Shown here piece after piece: positions 1 through 5,367 of a stretch of DNA of 5,367 nt. A model generated the notes under the pieces. The model was not told where the DNA came from and made no database searches. It saw only the letters and a list, made by a program, of their open reading frames with translations. Source of the DNA: an uncultured Prevotella sp. (GTDB taxonomy: Bacteria; Bacteroidota; Bacteroidia; Bacteroidales; Bacteroidaceae); the NCBI GenBank assembly GCA_946055365.1, contig CAMGFM010000108.1:1-5367 (forward strand), in the 5' to 3' direction. A program made the translations under genes and the position numbers. The first letter of the stretch is position 1; each line of letters starts with the position of its first letter.

Positions 1-241
1 CTCAGTTTGCACTGTCTTTGCATAAGACAGGCTGCACCTCGGCAATCGAAACAAGTTTCATTGCTCTCGGTTTGCACTGTCTTTGCATAAGACAGGCTGC
101 ACCTCGGCAATCGAAACAAGTTTCATTGCTCTCGGTTTGCACTGTCTTTGCAAAAGACAGGCTGCACCTCGGCAATTGAAACAAGTTTCATTGCTCTCGG
201 TTTGCACTGTCTTTGCAAAAGACTGGCTGCACCTCGGCAAT
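1..241. repeat. 65-bp tandem repeat, three full copies plus a partial fourth
   Basis: Copies begin at 1, 66, 131 and 196, an exact 65-bp period. The fourth stops matching after about 46 bases, near 241. Copies differ by only a few substitutions (for example a T/A change in the loop of the first hairpin, and C/T before GAAAC). Each full unit holds two inverted repeats. The first is CTGTCTT and AAGACAG around a 5-base loop (12-30 in copy 1). The second is GAAAC-AA-GTTTC, flanked by CAAT and ATTG (43-63). Each unit also has CACTGTCTTTGCA, one base away from the -7 region of the lptB promoter in this window (CACTATCTTTGCA). Because 65 is not a multiple of three, the reading frame changes in every copy, so a coding repeat is unlikely. 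The array may extend left of the window. Its function is unknown: tandem weak promoters, an RNA leader structure or a dispersed intergenic element are all possible. Confidence 0.93.
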
Positions 242-265
242 CTCACAACCACAAAGGCATCCGAA

Positions 266-1426
266 ATGAACGGCAACAAAGAATATTCCCTGCAAACTGC
301 TTTCCTGCGCTTCGTGCTGGTCATCATCGGCGCGAGGGGGTGCATGGGATACACGCCCGATGATGCGGAGTGGGAATATCTATACGCTCAATGCAAGCTG
401 CACAGCCTGCTTGGCGTGGGCTTTGCGGGCGTGGAGCGATGCCACGGCAAGGGCGAGAGGTGTCCGCTTGCACTCAGGCAAAAGTGGATGGCGAAGGCTC
501 TCAGGATAAAGGCCTGCAACCATAGGCTCAACATGCTGTGTGCAGAGCTGGACGGGCTGCTCACGGCAGGCGGACTCAGATGTTGCGTGCTTAAAGGGCA
601 GTCGCACATGGCATATTATCCGCAATGGCTTGCCGCCTACAGACAGGCTGGCGACATAGACCTATATGTGGCCCTTGAACAAAAGGGCGACGGGAATGGC
701 AAGTGCCTCGTGCATGACATGGACACGATATTGCATAGGCTCAGGGACATCGGCGTGGACGTGACAAAGGTGCTTTATCACCATGCCGTGGCCTCGCCCT
801 ATAAGGGCGTGGAGCTGGAGCTGCACTACCGTCCGCTGTTCTTTCACTCCCCCGTGCGCAACCGCAGGATGCAGGCATGGTTCAAGCGACATGCGGCAGA
901 GTGCCTTGACAACAGAACAGAGGGAGGGTTTGCCGCACTTACCGCTAATGTGAACGTGATATATATAATGTCACATCTCTATCTCCACCATCTTGGCTCA
1001 GGCGTTGGTCTGCGGCAGCTGATGGACTTCTATTATGTGCTGGCAGGGTGGCACGAGGCAGACGGCAAAGACGCAACGGCGGTGACAGACACGATAGGCT
1101 GGCTCGGCATGACGGCCTTCTCACGGGCGTTGATGTGGGTGCTGTGCCATGTGTTTGACATGCAAGAGTCATGGTGTCTGTCGTGTCCTGACGCTGGCAG
1201 GGGAAAGCGGCTGCTGGAGGACATGCTGGCAGGCGGCAACTTCGGACAGGGCGACATGAGACTGTGGGGCATGAGACACGGCGGATGGCTGAGACACGGG
1301 CTGTGGAAGCTATACAGAGTGGCAGGACTCGTGGGCGACTATCCCGAGGAGGCGTTGTCAGAACCACCTTTCAGGGTGTTTCACCTGCTGTGGAGGACTG
1401 GCAGGGGCTTGAAAAAAAGCAGATAA
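266..1426 (+). CDS. Nucleotidyltransferase-fold family protein (NTP_transf_5-like), 386 aa
   Basis: This resembles the 'uncharacterised nucleotidyltransferase' family (NTP_transf_5), found in many Bacteroidota and often near cell-surface polysaccharide genes. The substrate is unknown. Visible family features, in order: an N-terminal helical part with DDAEWEYLY (about 32-40); VLKG with K110-G111; the GDIDLYV strand at 129-135, whose D130 and D132 would be the paired metal-binding acidic residues of the fold; VELELHYR (182-189), where a third acidic residue is expected; and HHLGSGVGLRQLMDFYYVL (241-259), a typical family segment. The C-terminal third is rich in Arg and Trp. The frame is open from 83, but 83-265 only reads through the 65-bp repeats. 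ATG 266 is therefore chosen: it lies just past the array, and family similarity starts near residue 11. There is no Shine-Dalgarno. The gene stands alone, with repeats on both sides and a terminator downstream. The fold assignment is fairly safe; the reaction is not known. Confidence 0.8.
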   Translation: MNGNKEYSLQTAFLRFVLVIIGARGCMGYTPDDAEWEYLYAQCKLHSLLGVGFAGVERCHGKGERCPLALRQKWMAKALRIKACNHRLNMLCAELDGLLTAGGLRCCVLKGQSHMAYYPQWLAAYRQAGDIDLYVALEQKGDGNGKCLVHDMDTILHRLRDIGVDVTKVLYHHAVASPYKGVELELHYRPLFFHSPVRNRRMQAWFKRHAAECLDNRTEGGFAALTANVNVIYIMSHLYLHHLGSGVGLRQLMDFYYVLAGWHEADGKDATAVTDTIGWLGMTAFSRALMWVLCHVFDMQESWCLSCPDAGRGKRLLEDMLAGGNFGQGDMRLWGMRHGGWLRHGLWKLYRVAGLVGDYPEEALSEPPFRVFHLLWRTGRGLKKSR

Positions 1427-1478
1427 TGCCAGAGCGGCCATTAGCGTTATGCTGACAATAGCTTTTAGTAAATTCCCG

Positions 1479-1578
1479 AAGTGAAATCAGTCAAAGTCAA
1501 AGTGCCTCTTTGGCTGTCGTAAAGTGCCTCTTTGGCTGCCGCAAAGTGCCTCTTTGCGTCTGGCAAAGTGCCTCTTTT
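1479..1578 (+). repeat. Short tandem array A, 22-bp period, core AAGTGCCTCTTTG
   Basis: Four clear units have their AAGTG at 1500, 1522, 1544 and 1566, spaced exactly 22 bp. The first three read AAAGTGCCTCTTTG followed by an 8-base spacer (GCTGTCGT, GCTGCCGC, CGTCTGGC). The fourth runs into a T stretch. A decayed unit lies 21 bp upstream: AAGTG at 1479 preceded by TTCCCG, the spacer type seen in array B (4604-4741). The core is an imperfect palindrome. The array begins 52 bases past the stop of the nucleotidyltransferase gene and ends before its terminator, so it is probably transcribed in that gene's 3' UTR. A 22-bp period shifts the reading frame each time, so no repeated peptide is encoded. 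Confidence 0.9.
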
Positions 1579-1612
1579 TAACCCAACTCGGTCATTAGCG
1601 CGTTTTGATGAT

Positions 1613-1649
1613 GAGGCTGTGCAAAATAGGCGCAGCCTCTTCGGTTTTT
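1613..1649 (+). terminator. Rho-independent terminator of the nucleotidyltransferase gene
   Basis: GAGGCTGTGC (1613-1622) pairs with GCGCAGCCTC (1630-1639). This gives a 10-bp stem with one T-G wobble and a 7-base A-rich loop. Five T residues (1645-1649) follow after TTCGG. On the minus strand the stem is not followed by a T run, so it suits plus-strand transcripts, here from the gene ending at 1426. The five-base gap between stem and T run makes it less than ideal. Confidence 0.6.
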
Positions 1650-1760
1650 AGTACAGTCATCTTGTTCAATCTCAGGACGGCTCTCCTGTCGCGTGTGCCG
1701 CCCGTGTTTGTCTGTCCCTGCCGTCCCGTCCCCTAAGAGTGAGGGGTGGGGTGAGGCGAG

Positions 1761-2522
1761 TCACTTGTTCATCTCCACCTCCTTGACCTTGCGGAACAGC
1801 TCCGAGGCAAACACAAGGTCGTTGAGCCTCTCGTTTGTGGCTCCCATCACGTCGTTCTTGGTGCCTTGCCATTCCTTTCTGCCCTTGTAGATGAATATTA
1901 TGTTGTCGCCAATGCCCATCACCGAGTTCATGTCGTGCGTGTTGATGATGGTGGTGATGTTATATTCCTTGGTTATGGAGCTGAGCAGGTTGTCTATCAC
2001 GAGCGAGGTGTGTGGGTCAAGTCCCGAGTTAGGCTCGTCGCAGAACAGATATTTGGGGTTCAGCACTATGGCGCGCGCTATTGCCACGCGCTTCTGCATA
2101 CCCCCGGATATTTCTCCAGGAAACTTGTGTTGCGCGTCGGTGAGGTTCACTCTGTCCAGGCAGTCCTGCGCGCGCCTCACCCTCTCCCTGTAGTTCATGT
2201 TTGAGAACATGTCGAGCGGAAACATCACGTTTTCCAGCACGGGCAGCGAGTCAAAGAGAGCCGCGCTCTGGAATATCATGCCCATCTCCCTCCTCATGAA
2301 CACCTTTTCTTTCTTGTTCATTGCCACGAAGTTGCGCCCGTCATAAAGCACTTTGCCGCTGGTGGGCGTGAGCAGTCCCACGAGGTTTTTCATCAGCACG
2401 GTCTTGCCCGAGCCGCTTTGTCCTATTATGAGGTTTGTCTTGCCGTCCTCAAACACGGCGTTTATGTCGGTGAGTACATTCTTGTCCTCAAACGACTTGC
2501 ATAGGTTCTTTATTTCAATCAT
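1761..2522 (-). CDS. mlaF: Mla-type phospholipid ABC transporter, ATP-binding subunit (MlaF-like), 253 aa
   Basis: This is the cytoplasmic ATPase of an MCE/Mla-type ABC transporter, which powers phospholipid transfer between the inner and outer membranes. All nucleotide-binding motifs are present: Walker A GQSGSGKT (34-41), Q-loop glutamine 85, ABC signature ISGGMQKR (138-145), Walker B YLFCDEP with D162 and E163, D-loop SGLDP (166-170) and switch histidine H196. The SGGMQKR form of the signature and the CDEPNSGLDP stretch point to the Mla ATPase group rather than to drug or metal importers. The length fits the family. The start is ATG at 2520-2522, giving the usual MIEIKNLCKSF opening. It follows mlaE on the same strand after 67 bases with no evident promoter or terminator, so the two are probably one operon. 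No MlaD/MCE substrate-binding gene is visible in the window. Downstream, 1650-1760 has no convincing minus-strand terminator. Confidence 0.92.
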   Translation of the reverse strand: MIEIKNLCKSFEDKNVLTDINAVFEDGKTNLIIGQSGSGKTVLMKNLVGLLTPTSGKVLYDGRNFVAMNKKEKVFMRREMGMIFQSAALFDSLPVLENVMFPLDMFSNMNYRERVRRAQDCLDRVNLTDAQHKFPGEISGGMQKRVAIARAIVLNPKYLFCDEPNSGLDPHTSLVIDNLLSSITKEYNITTIINTHDMNSVMGIGDNIIFIYKGRKEWQGTKNDVMGATNERLNDLVFASELFRKVKEVEMNK

Positions 2523-2589
2523 GTGTAGGCGTTGCTTGTGGTGTGCTATGTGTTGTGAGTGTCATGCCTTTGTCTCCCGTCGAGTCATG

Positions 2590-3336
2590 TCAGGAGAGCA
2601 TCTGTGTGAGAAACACGTCAGAGAAGAGTATCAGCACGCTGGAGCTTACCACCGCATCAGTGCTTGCAGTGCCTACCTCCACCGAGCCGCCCTCCACCGT
2701 GTAGCCGAAAAACGACGACACGCTCGATATGATAAACGCGAACACGAGGCTCTTGATGATGCTCATCCACATAAACCACGAGTTAAACGAGTGTTGCAGG
2801 CCAAGCGTCAGGTCTTCGGGCGACAGTATGTGGCCTATATAGGCGGTGGCGTATGCGCCGAGTATGCCTGTGGCAGAGGAGAATATCACGAGAAAGGGCA
2901 TCAGCGTCACCAGTCCCATTATTTTGGGCAGTATCAGATAGTTGGCAGAGTTGACACCCATTATCTCCAGCGCGTCTATCTGCTGCGTGACGCGCATCGT
3001 GCCAAGCTCCGAGGCTATGTTTGAGCCAACCTTGCCCGCAAGGATGAGACACATGATGCTCGACGAGAACTCCAGGAGCAGTATCTCGCGTGTGGTGTAG
3101 CCCGACACCCAGCGCGGCATCCACGGACTCTGTATGTTGAGCTTCATCTGTATGCAGATAACGGCTCCTATGAAAAACGATATGAGCAGCACTATGCCGA
3201 TGGAGTTGACACCGAGTGACGACATCTCCTTGACATACTGGCGCATGAACATCCTCATGCGCTCGGGACGTGAGAAGCAGCGTCCCATAAGGAGGATGTA
3301 GCGTCCGAGAGTGTTGAGATATTTGAGTATGATCAT
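2590..3336 (-). CDS. mlaE: Mla-type phospholipid ABC transporter permease (MlaE-like), 248 aa
   Basis: This is the inner-membrane permease of the MCE/Mla lipid transporter and the partner of the ATPase encoded just downstream. Family features: FSRPERMRMFMRQ near the N terminus (21-33); a conserved cytoplasmic coupling segment, TQQIDALEIMGVNSANYL (117-134); and a C-terminal GYTVEGGSVEVGTASTDAVV (211-230). Hydrophobic segments lie at about 46-62, 86-101, 139-166, 188-209 and 229-246. The frame is open to an upstream ATG at 3447, but the start chosen is ATG at 3334-3336 (MIILKYLNTLGRY). The extra 37 residues are Arg-rich and unlike the family, and the predicted -7 box (3449-3456) overlaps nearly the same place as the upstream ATG, so that ATG would fall outside the transcript. 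The leader just before the chosen start is A/T rich with no Shine-Dalgarno, as is usual in Bacteroidota. The 248-residue length matches MlaE proteins. Confidence 0.92.
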   Translation of the reverse strand: MIILKYLNTLGRYILLMGRCFSRPERMRMFMRQYVKEMSSLGVNSIGIVLLISFFIGAVICIQMKLNIQSPWMPRWVSGYTTREILLLEFSSSIMCLILAGKVGSNIASELGTMRVTQQIDALEIMGVNSANYLILPKIMGLVTLMPFLVIFSSATGILGAYATAYIGHILSPEDLTLGLQHSFNSWFMWMSIIKSLVFAFIISSVSSFFGYTVEGGSVEVGTASTDAVVSSSVLILFSDVFLTQMLS

Positions 3337-3448
3337 AATAGAAAATAGAAAAAAAATTATGCCATTGCCACGTCGACGGCGCGCCTGCCGATGGCGTGAG
3401 CGCGGCGTGCGCACAGCGTCTGCGGCCTTTGTGTGGCCAATGACCATG

Positions 3449-3456
3449 CAAAAGTA
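3449..3456 (-). promoter_or_regulatory. Predicted -7 box for mlaE-mlaF
   Basis: On the minus strand this reads TACTTTTG, a full match to the Bacteroidota primary-sigma -7 consensus TAnnTTTG. The expected -33 position, 19-20 bases upstream (about 3476-3480), reads only TGTC/CTGT, so the -33 box is weak. Transcription would start near 3443, giving an mlaE leader of roughly 105 bases. Confidence 0.5.
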
Positions 3457-3560
3457 GCAAAAAAAAGAAAAAACTGACAGATATGCTTTGGTTTTTTACG
3501 TTTTATTAGGTTTGCACGCCCCTGCGCGAGGGCGAGACACGGTGGAAAAGAGTTTATTAA

Positions 3561-3592
3561 TTTGTGGGAAAAGACAAAAAACACTATCTTTG
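3561..3592 (+). promoter_or_regulatory. Predicted promoter for lptB
   Basis: TTTG at 3561-3564 (-33) and TATCTTTG at 3585-3592 (-7) are separated by 20 bases. Both boxes and the spacing fit the Bacteroidota housekeeping promoter pattern. Transcription would begin near 3599, leaving a leader of about 120 bases before the lptB ATG. Confidence 0.7.
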
Positions 3593-3620
3593 CACGGAAG
3601 ATAGCCTGCACTCCTGCGCC

Positions 3621-3695
3621 ATGTCATGCTGGCAAACGCCCGACAGGCTGCGCGCGGCGTGTGCTATCCTTGCCAGAAGTAAAGATATAATTTGA
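3621..3695 (+). other. Possible small upstream reading frame in the lptB leader
   Basis: ATG 3621 opens a 24-codon frame (MSCWQTPDRLRAACAILARS, then KDII) that stops at TGA 3693-3695, 23 bases before the lptB start. A second ATG at 3626 opens an overlapping 18-codon frame (MLANARQAARGVCYPCQK) that stops at 3680-3682. Both would lie inside the predicted lptB transcript. Neither has a clear ribosome-binding site, and frames this short occur often by chance in a GC-rich leader. They are listed only because their position would suit a leader peptide. Confidence 0.15.
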
Positions 3696-3718
3696 CTTAG
3701 AACACCTTTTTTACCAAT

Positions 3719-4567
3719 ATGAGCGAAACAGACAATATCGCCGTGGAGGGCAATGCCGCCCCTGCGGACAGCCCTCACTGCATGGTGTTGCGCACGGAGG
3801 GCCTCGTCAAACGCTACGGCAAGCGCACCGTTGTCAACGATGTGTCCATCAACGTGAGGCAGGGAGAGATAGTGGGGCTGCTCGGCCCTAATGGGGCAGG
3901 CAAGACCACGTCCTTTTATATGACCACGGGTCTGATAGTGCCAAACGACGGCCACATCTATCTTGACGACAAGGACATAACCGACTATCCCGTCTATATG
4001 AGGGCGCGCAACGGCATAGGCTACCTGCCGCAGGAGGCGAGCGTGTTCCGCAAGATGAGCGTCGAAGACAACGTCATGAGCGTGCTTGAGATGACCGACC
4101 TGCCGCGCAAGAAGCAGCTCGAGAAGCTGGAGGAGCTGATAGCCGACTTCAACCTCGGCAAGGTGCGCAAAAACCTTGGCGACCAGCTCTCGGGAGGCGA
4201 GCGCAGGCGCACGGAGATAGCCCGTTGCCTCGCCATCGACCCCAAGTTCATAATGCTCGACGAGCCTTTCGCTGGCGTAGACCCCATCGCCGTGGAGGAG
4301 ATACAGCATGTGGTGTGGAGGCTGAAATATCGCAACATCGGCATACTCATCACCGACCACAACGTGCAGGAGACTCTCACCATCACCGACCGCGCCTATC
4401 TGCTCTTTGAGGGCAGGATTCTCTTTCAGGGCAACCCCGAGGAGCTGGCGGAGAACAAGATTGTCAGGGAGAAATATCTGGGTTCTACATTCGTGTTGCG
4501 CAAAAAGGACTTCCAGCTCATCGACGAACAGAAGCGCAAGCGCGACAGAGACCGCGGCCTGATATGA
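3719..4567 (+). CDS. lptB: LPS export ABC transporter ATP-binding protein LptB, 282 aa
   Basis: LptB is the cytoplasmic ATPase of the LptB2FG complex. It drives extraction of lipopolysaccharide from the inner membrane into the periplasmic Lpt bridge. The motifs are complete: Walker A GPNGAGKT (56-63), Q-loop Q105 in GYLPQEASVFRKMSVEDN, signature LSGGERRR (157-164), Walker B FIMLDEP with D181 and E182, the LptB-typical PFAGVDPIAVEEIQ (183-196) and switch H214 in ITDHNVQETL. The protein exceeds the roughly 240-residue E. coli form because of about 22 extra N-terminal residues and a charged C-terminal tail (KRKRDRDRGLI). ATG 3719 is preferred: it follows an A/T-rich leader downstream of a good promoter. 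ATG 3782 (residue 22, MVLRTEGLVKRYG) is a credible alternative that would give a more standard N terminus. lptB is divergent from mlaE-mlaF. Other lpt genes are not in the window. Confidence 0.95.
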   Translation: MSETDNIAVEGNAAPADSPHCMVLRTEGLVKRYGKRTVVNDVSINVRQGEIVGLLGPNGAGKTTSFYMTTGLIVPNDGHIYLDDKDITDYPVYMRARNGIGYLPQEASVFRKMSVEDNVMSVLEMTDLPRKKQLEKLEELIADFNLGKVRKNLGDQLSGGERRRTEIARCLAIDPKFIMLDEPFAGVDPIAVEEIQHVVWRLKYRNIGILITDHNVQETLTITDRAYLLFEGRILFQGNPEELAENKIVREKYLGSTFVLRKKDFQLIDEQKRKRDRDRGLI

Positions 4568-4603
4568 CCTCTCTCCGTGGCAATGTCACGACGTGCTATG
4601 CCC

Positions 4604-4741
4604 GAGTGCCACTTTGCGTTGCAGAAGTGTCACTTTGCATATCCCGAGTGCCACTTTGAGTTTCCCAAGTGCCACTTTGCGTTGCTGAAGTGCCACTCTA
4701 CATTTCCCAAGTGCCGCCTTTCATTGTACATAGTGCCTTTT
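4604..4741 (+). repeat. Short tandem array B, 21-bp period, core AAGTGCCACTTTG
   Basis: Seven units have cores starting at 4604, 4625, 4646, 4667, 4688, 4709 and 4731: five intervals of 21 bp, then one of 22. Units 1-4 are nearly identical ([A/G]AGTG[C/T]CACTTTG) and units 5-7 decay progressively. The 11-base core AAGTGCCACTT is a perfect palindrome around its central base. Spacers are mostly of two kinds, CGTTGCNG and a CCC-ended form such as CATTTCCC. The array starts 37 bases after the lptB stop and shares its core with array A (1479-1578). A reading frame crosses it (ATG 4583 to stop 4769-4771) and would give a heptapeptide repeat built on [E/K]CHF. Since array A has a frame-breaking period, that reading is more likely a by-product. 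Function is unknown. Confidence 0.92.
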
Positions 4742-4854
4742 TGTGTTGACGGGGTGTGTCTTATACCATAGGCAAGACCGCCTCCTCACGCTCTCCTCAC
4801 GCCATGTGTGATGGGCATGGCAGGCTTAAATATAACTTAAACAGAAGATTACGG

Positions 4855-5367
4855 ATGAAATACTTATTGGTGTCTGACATACACGGCAGCCTTTCGTCGC
4901 TCGAGAGGGTGCTTGACTATTTCCGTCGCGAGCATTGCGACATGCTGTGTGTCCTTGGCGACATACTCAATTATGGCCCGCGCAACAGAATACCCGCCGA
5001 CATTGACCCCAAAGGCATTGCCGAGAGGCTCAATGCCATGAAAGACCGTGTGATAGCTCTGCGCGGCAACTGCGATTCCGAGGTCGACCAGATGCTTTTG
5101 GACACGCCCATGATGAGCGACTATGTGCTGCTTGCCGACAACGGCCACAGGCTCTTCCTCACACACGGTCATGTCTACAACGAAAACAACCGCCCTGCGT
5201 TGAGCTGCGGCGCGTTTGTCTATGGCCACACCCATCTGTGGAAGCTCGAGAGAGCCGACGACGGCACCGTGGTGTGCAACCTCGGCAGCGTGACATTCCC
5301 CAAAAACGGCAACCAGCCCACCTTTGCCGTCTATGACAACGCCACTCTCACGGTGTGCGGCCTCGAC
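4855..5367 (+). CDS. yfcE: YfcE-type metallophosphodiesterase, partial (3' end outside window)
   Basis: This is a calcineurin-like metallophosphoesterase closely resembling YfcE, a manganese-dependent phosphodiesterase active on artificial substrates and of unknown physiological role. Metal-site residues are all visible: D8 and H10 in SDIHGS, D36 in LGDILNYGPRN, N72 in RGNCDSEVDQML, H104 and H106 in LTHGH, and H125 and H127 in YGHTH. NLGSVTFPKNGNQPT (142-156) is the usual C-terminal signature. The first 171 residues are present with no stop before the window edge. YfcE proteins are about 180 residues, so only about ten should be missing. The start ATG 4855 gives the standard MKYLLVSDIHGS opening, after an A/T-rich leader (TTAAATATAACTTAAAC). 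No canonical TAnnTTTG box was found between 4742 and 4854, so its promoter is unclear. Transcription from lptB through array B is possible. Confidence 0.93.
   Translation, partial: MKYLLVSDIHGSLSSLERVLDYFRREHCDMLCVLGDILNYGPRNRIPADIDPKGIAERLNAMKDRVIALRGNCDSEVDQMLLDTPMMSDYVLLADNGHRLFLTHGHVYNENNRPALSCGAFVYGHTHLWKLERADDGTVVCNLGSVTFPKNGNQPTFAVYDNATLTVCGLD

Larger units (their letters stand above)
3337..3718. promoter_or_regulatory. Divergent control region between mlaE and lptB
   Basis: These 382 bases hold no convincing protein gene. From left to right: an A/T-rich mlaE leader (3337-3360), a GC-rich block that would lie in the mlaE 5' UTR (3361-3440), a minus-strand -7 box (3449-3456), an A/T-rich centre (3450-3590) with the plus-strand lptB promoter (3561-3592), and a GC-rich lptB leader of about 120 bases (3599-3718) with short reading frames and several complementary segments. 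The two predicted promoters fire away from each other with about 100 bases between them. Confidence 0.7.

Noticed and set aside
83..265. In-frame N-terminal extension of the nucleotidyltransferase gene by 61 codons
   Set aside because: It reads straight through the 65-bp repeats, whose length breaks the frame in every copy. Family similarity begins after ATG 266.
2..354. Minus-strand reading frames across the 65-bp repeats
   Set aside because: They are only translations of the repeat units in shifting frames, with no domain signal and no separate start context.
1479..1578. CRISPR array
   Set aside because: The unit is only 21-22 bp with spacers of 8-9 bases that are similar to each other, far too short for CRISPR. 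No cas genes are present, and array B at 4604 has the same form.
1730..1746. CCCCT / AGGGG hairpin just downstream of mlaF on the minus strand
   Set aside because: The stem is only 5 bp, and neither strand has a following T run. It is too weak to call a terminator.
2353..3024. Plus-strand frame of 223 codons opposite mlaF and mlaE
   Set aside because: It is antisense to two well-supported genes, rich in His, Arg and Tyr, and shows no recognisable domain.
3337..3447. Longer MlaE start at ATG 3447, adding 37 Arg-rich residues
   Set aside because: The extension is unlike MlaE proteins, and the predicted -7 box at 3449-3456 puts that ATG outside the transcript.
3584..4360. Minus-strand frame of 258 codons opposite lptB
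   Set aside because: It mirrors a complete LptB gene in GC-rich DNA and has no family features of its own.
4801..4821. Terminator hairpin between array B and yfcE (GCCATG with CATGGC)
   Set aside because: The 6-bp stem has a 9-base loop and is followed by AGGCTTAAATAT rather than a T run, so termination is not supported.
4864..5235. Minus-strand frame of 123 codons opposite yfcE
   Set aside because: The plus strand encodes a full set of YfcE metal-site residues; the antisense frame has none.

Overview
This window looks like a chromosomal stretch from a member of the Bacteroidota, most likely the Bacteroidales and possibly a Prevotella-like genus. The basis is the TAnnTTTG-type -7 boxes (one with a well-spaced TTTG -33 box), the A/T-rich translation leaders without a Shine-Dalgarno, and a set of proteins typical of that group. 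The family-level guess is inference. There are five protein genes, three repeat arrays and few other sites.

Layout. Positions 1-241 hold three full copies and one partial copy of a 65-bp tandem repeat, ending 24 bases before an orphan gene for a nucleotidyltransferase-fold protein (266-1426, +). Downstream of that gene lie a 22-bp tandem array (1479-1578) and a Rho-independent terminator (1613-1649). Next, on the minus strand, come the ATPase and permease of an Mla-type phospholipid ABC transporter (mlaF 1761-2522, mlaE 2590-3336). A divergent control region (3337-3718) separates mlaE from lptB (3719-4567, +), the ATPase of the lipopolysaccharide exporter. A second 21-bp array (4604-4741) follows lptB. 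The window ends inside yfcE (4855 onward, +), a metallophosphodiesterase cut by the window edge.

How it fits together. MlaE and MlaF form the inner-membrane core of a system that moves phospholipids between the inner and outer membranes. LptB powers LPS extraction from the inner membrane. The two sets are transcribed back to back, so outer-membrane lipid traffic is the common theme of 1761-4567. The nucleotidyltransferase and YfcE have no obvious link to it.

The part least explained by known genes is the repeat content. The two short arrays, about 3 kb apart, share the core AAGTGCC[A/T]CTTTG. Both lie just 3' of a plus-strand gene, and their 21-22 bp periods are close to two helical turns. 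The 65-bp repeat is a different element, made of two hairpins plus a box that nearly matches the -7 region of the lptB promoter.
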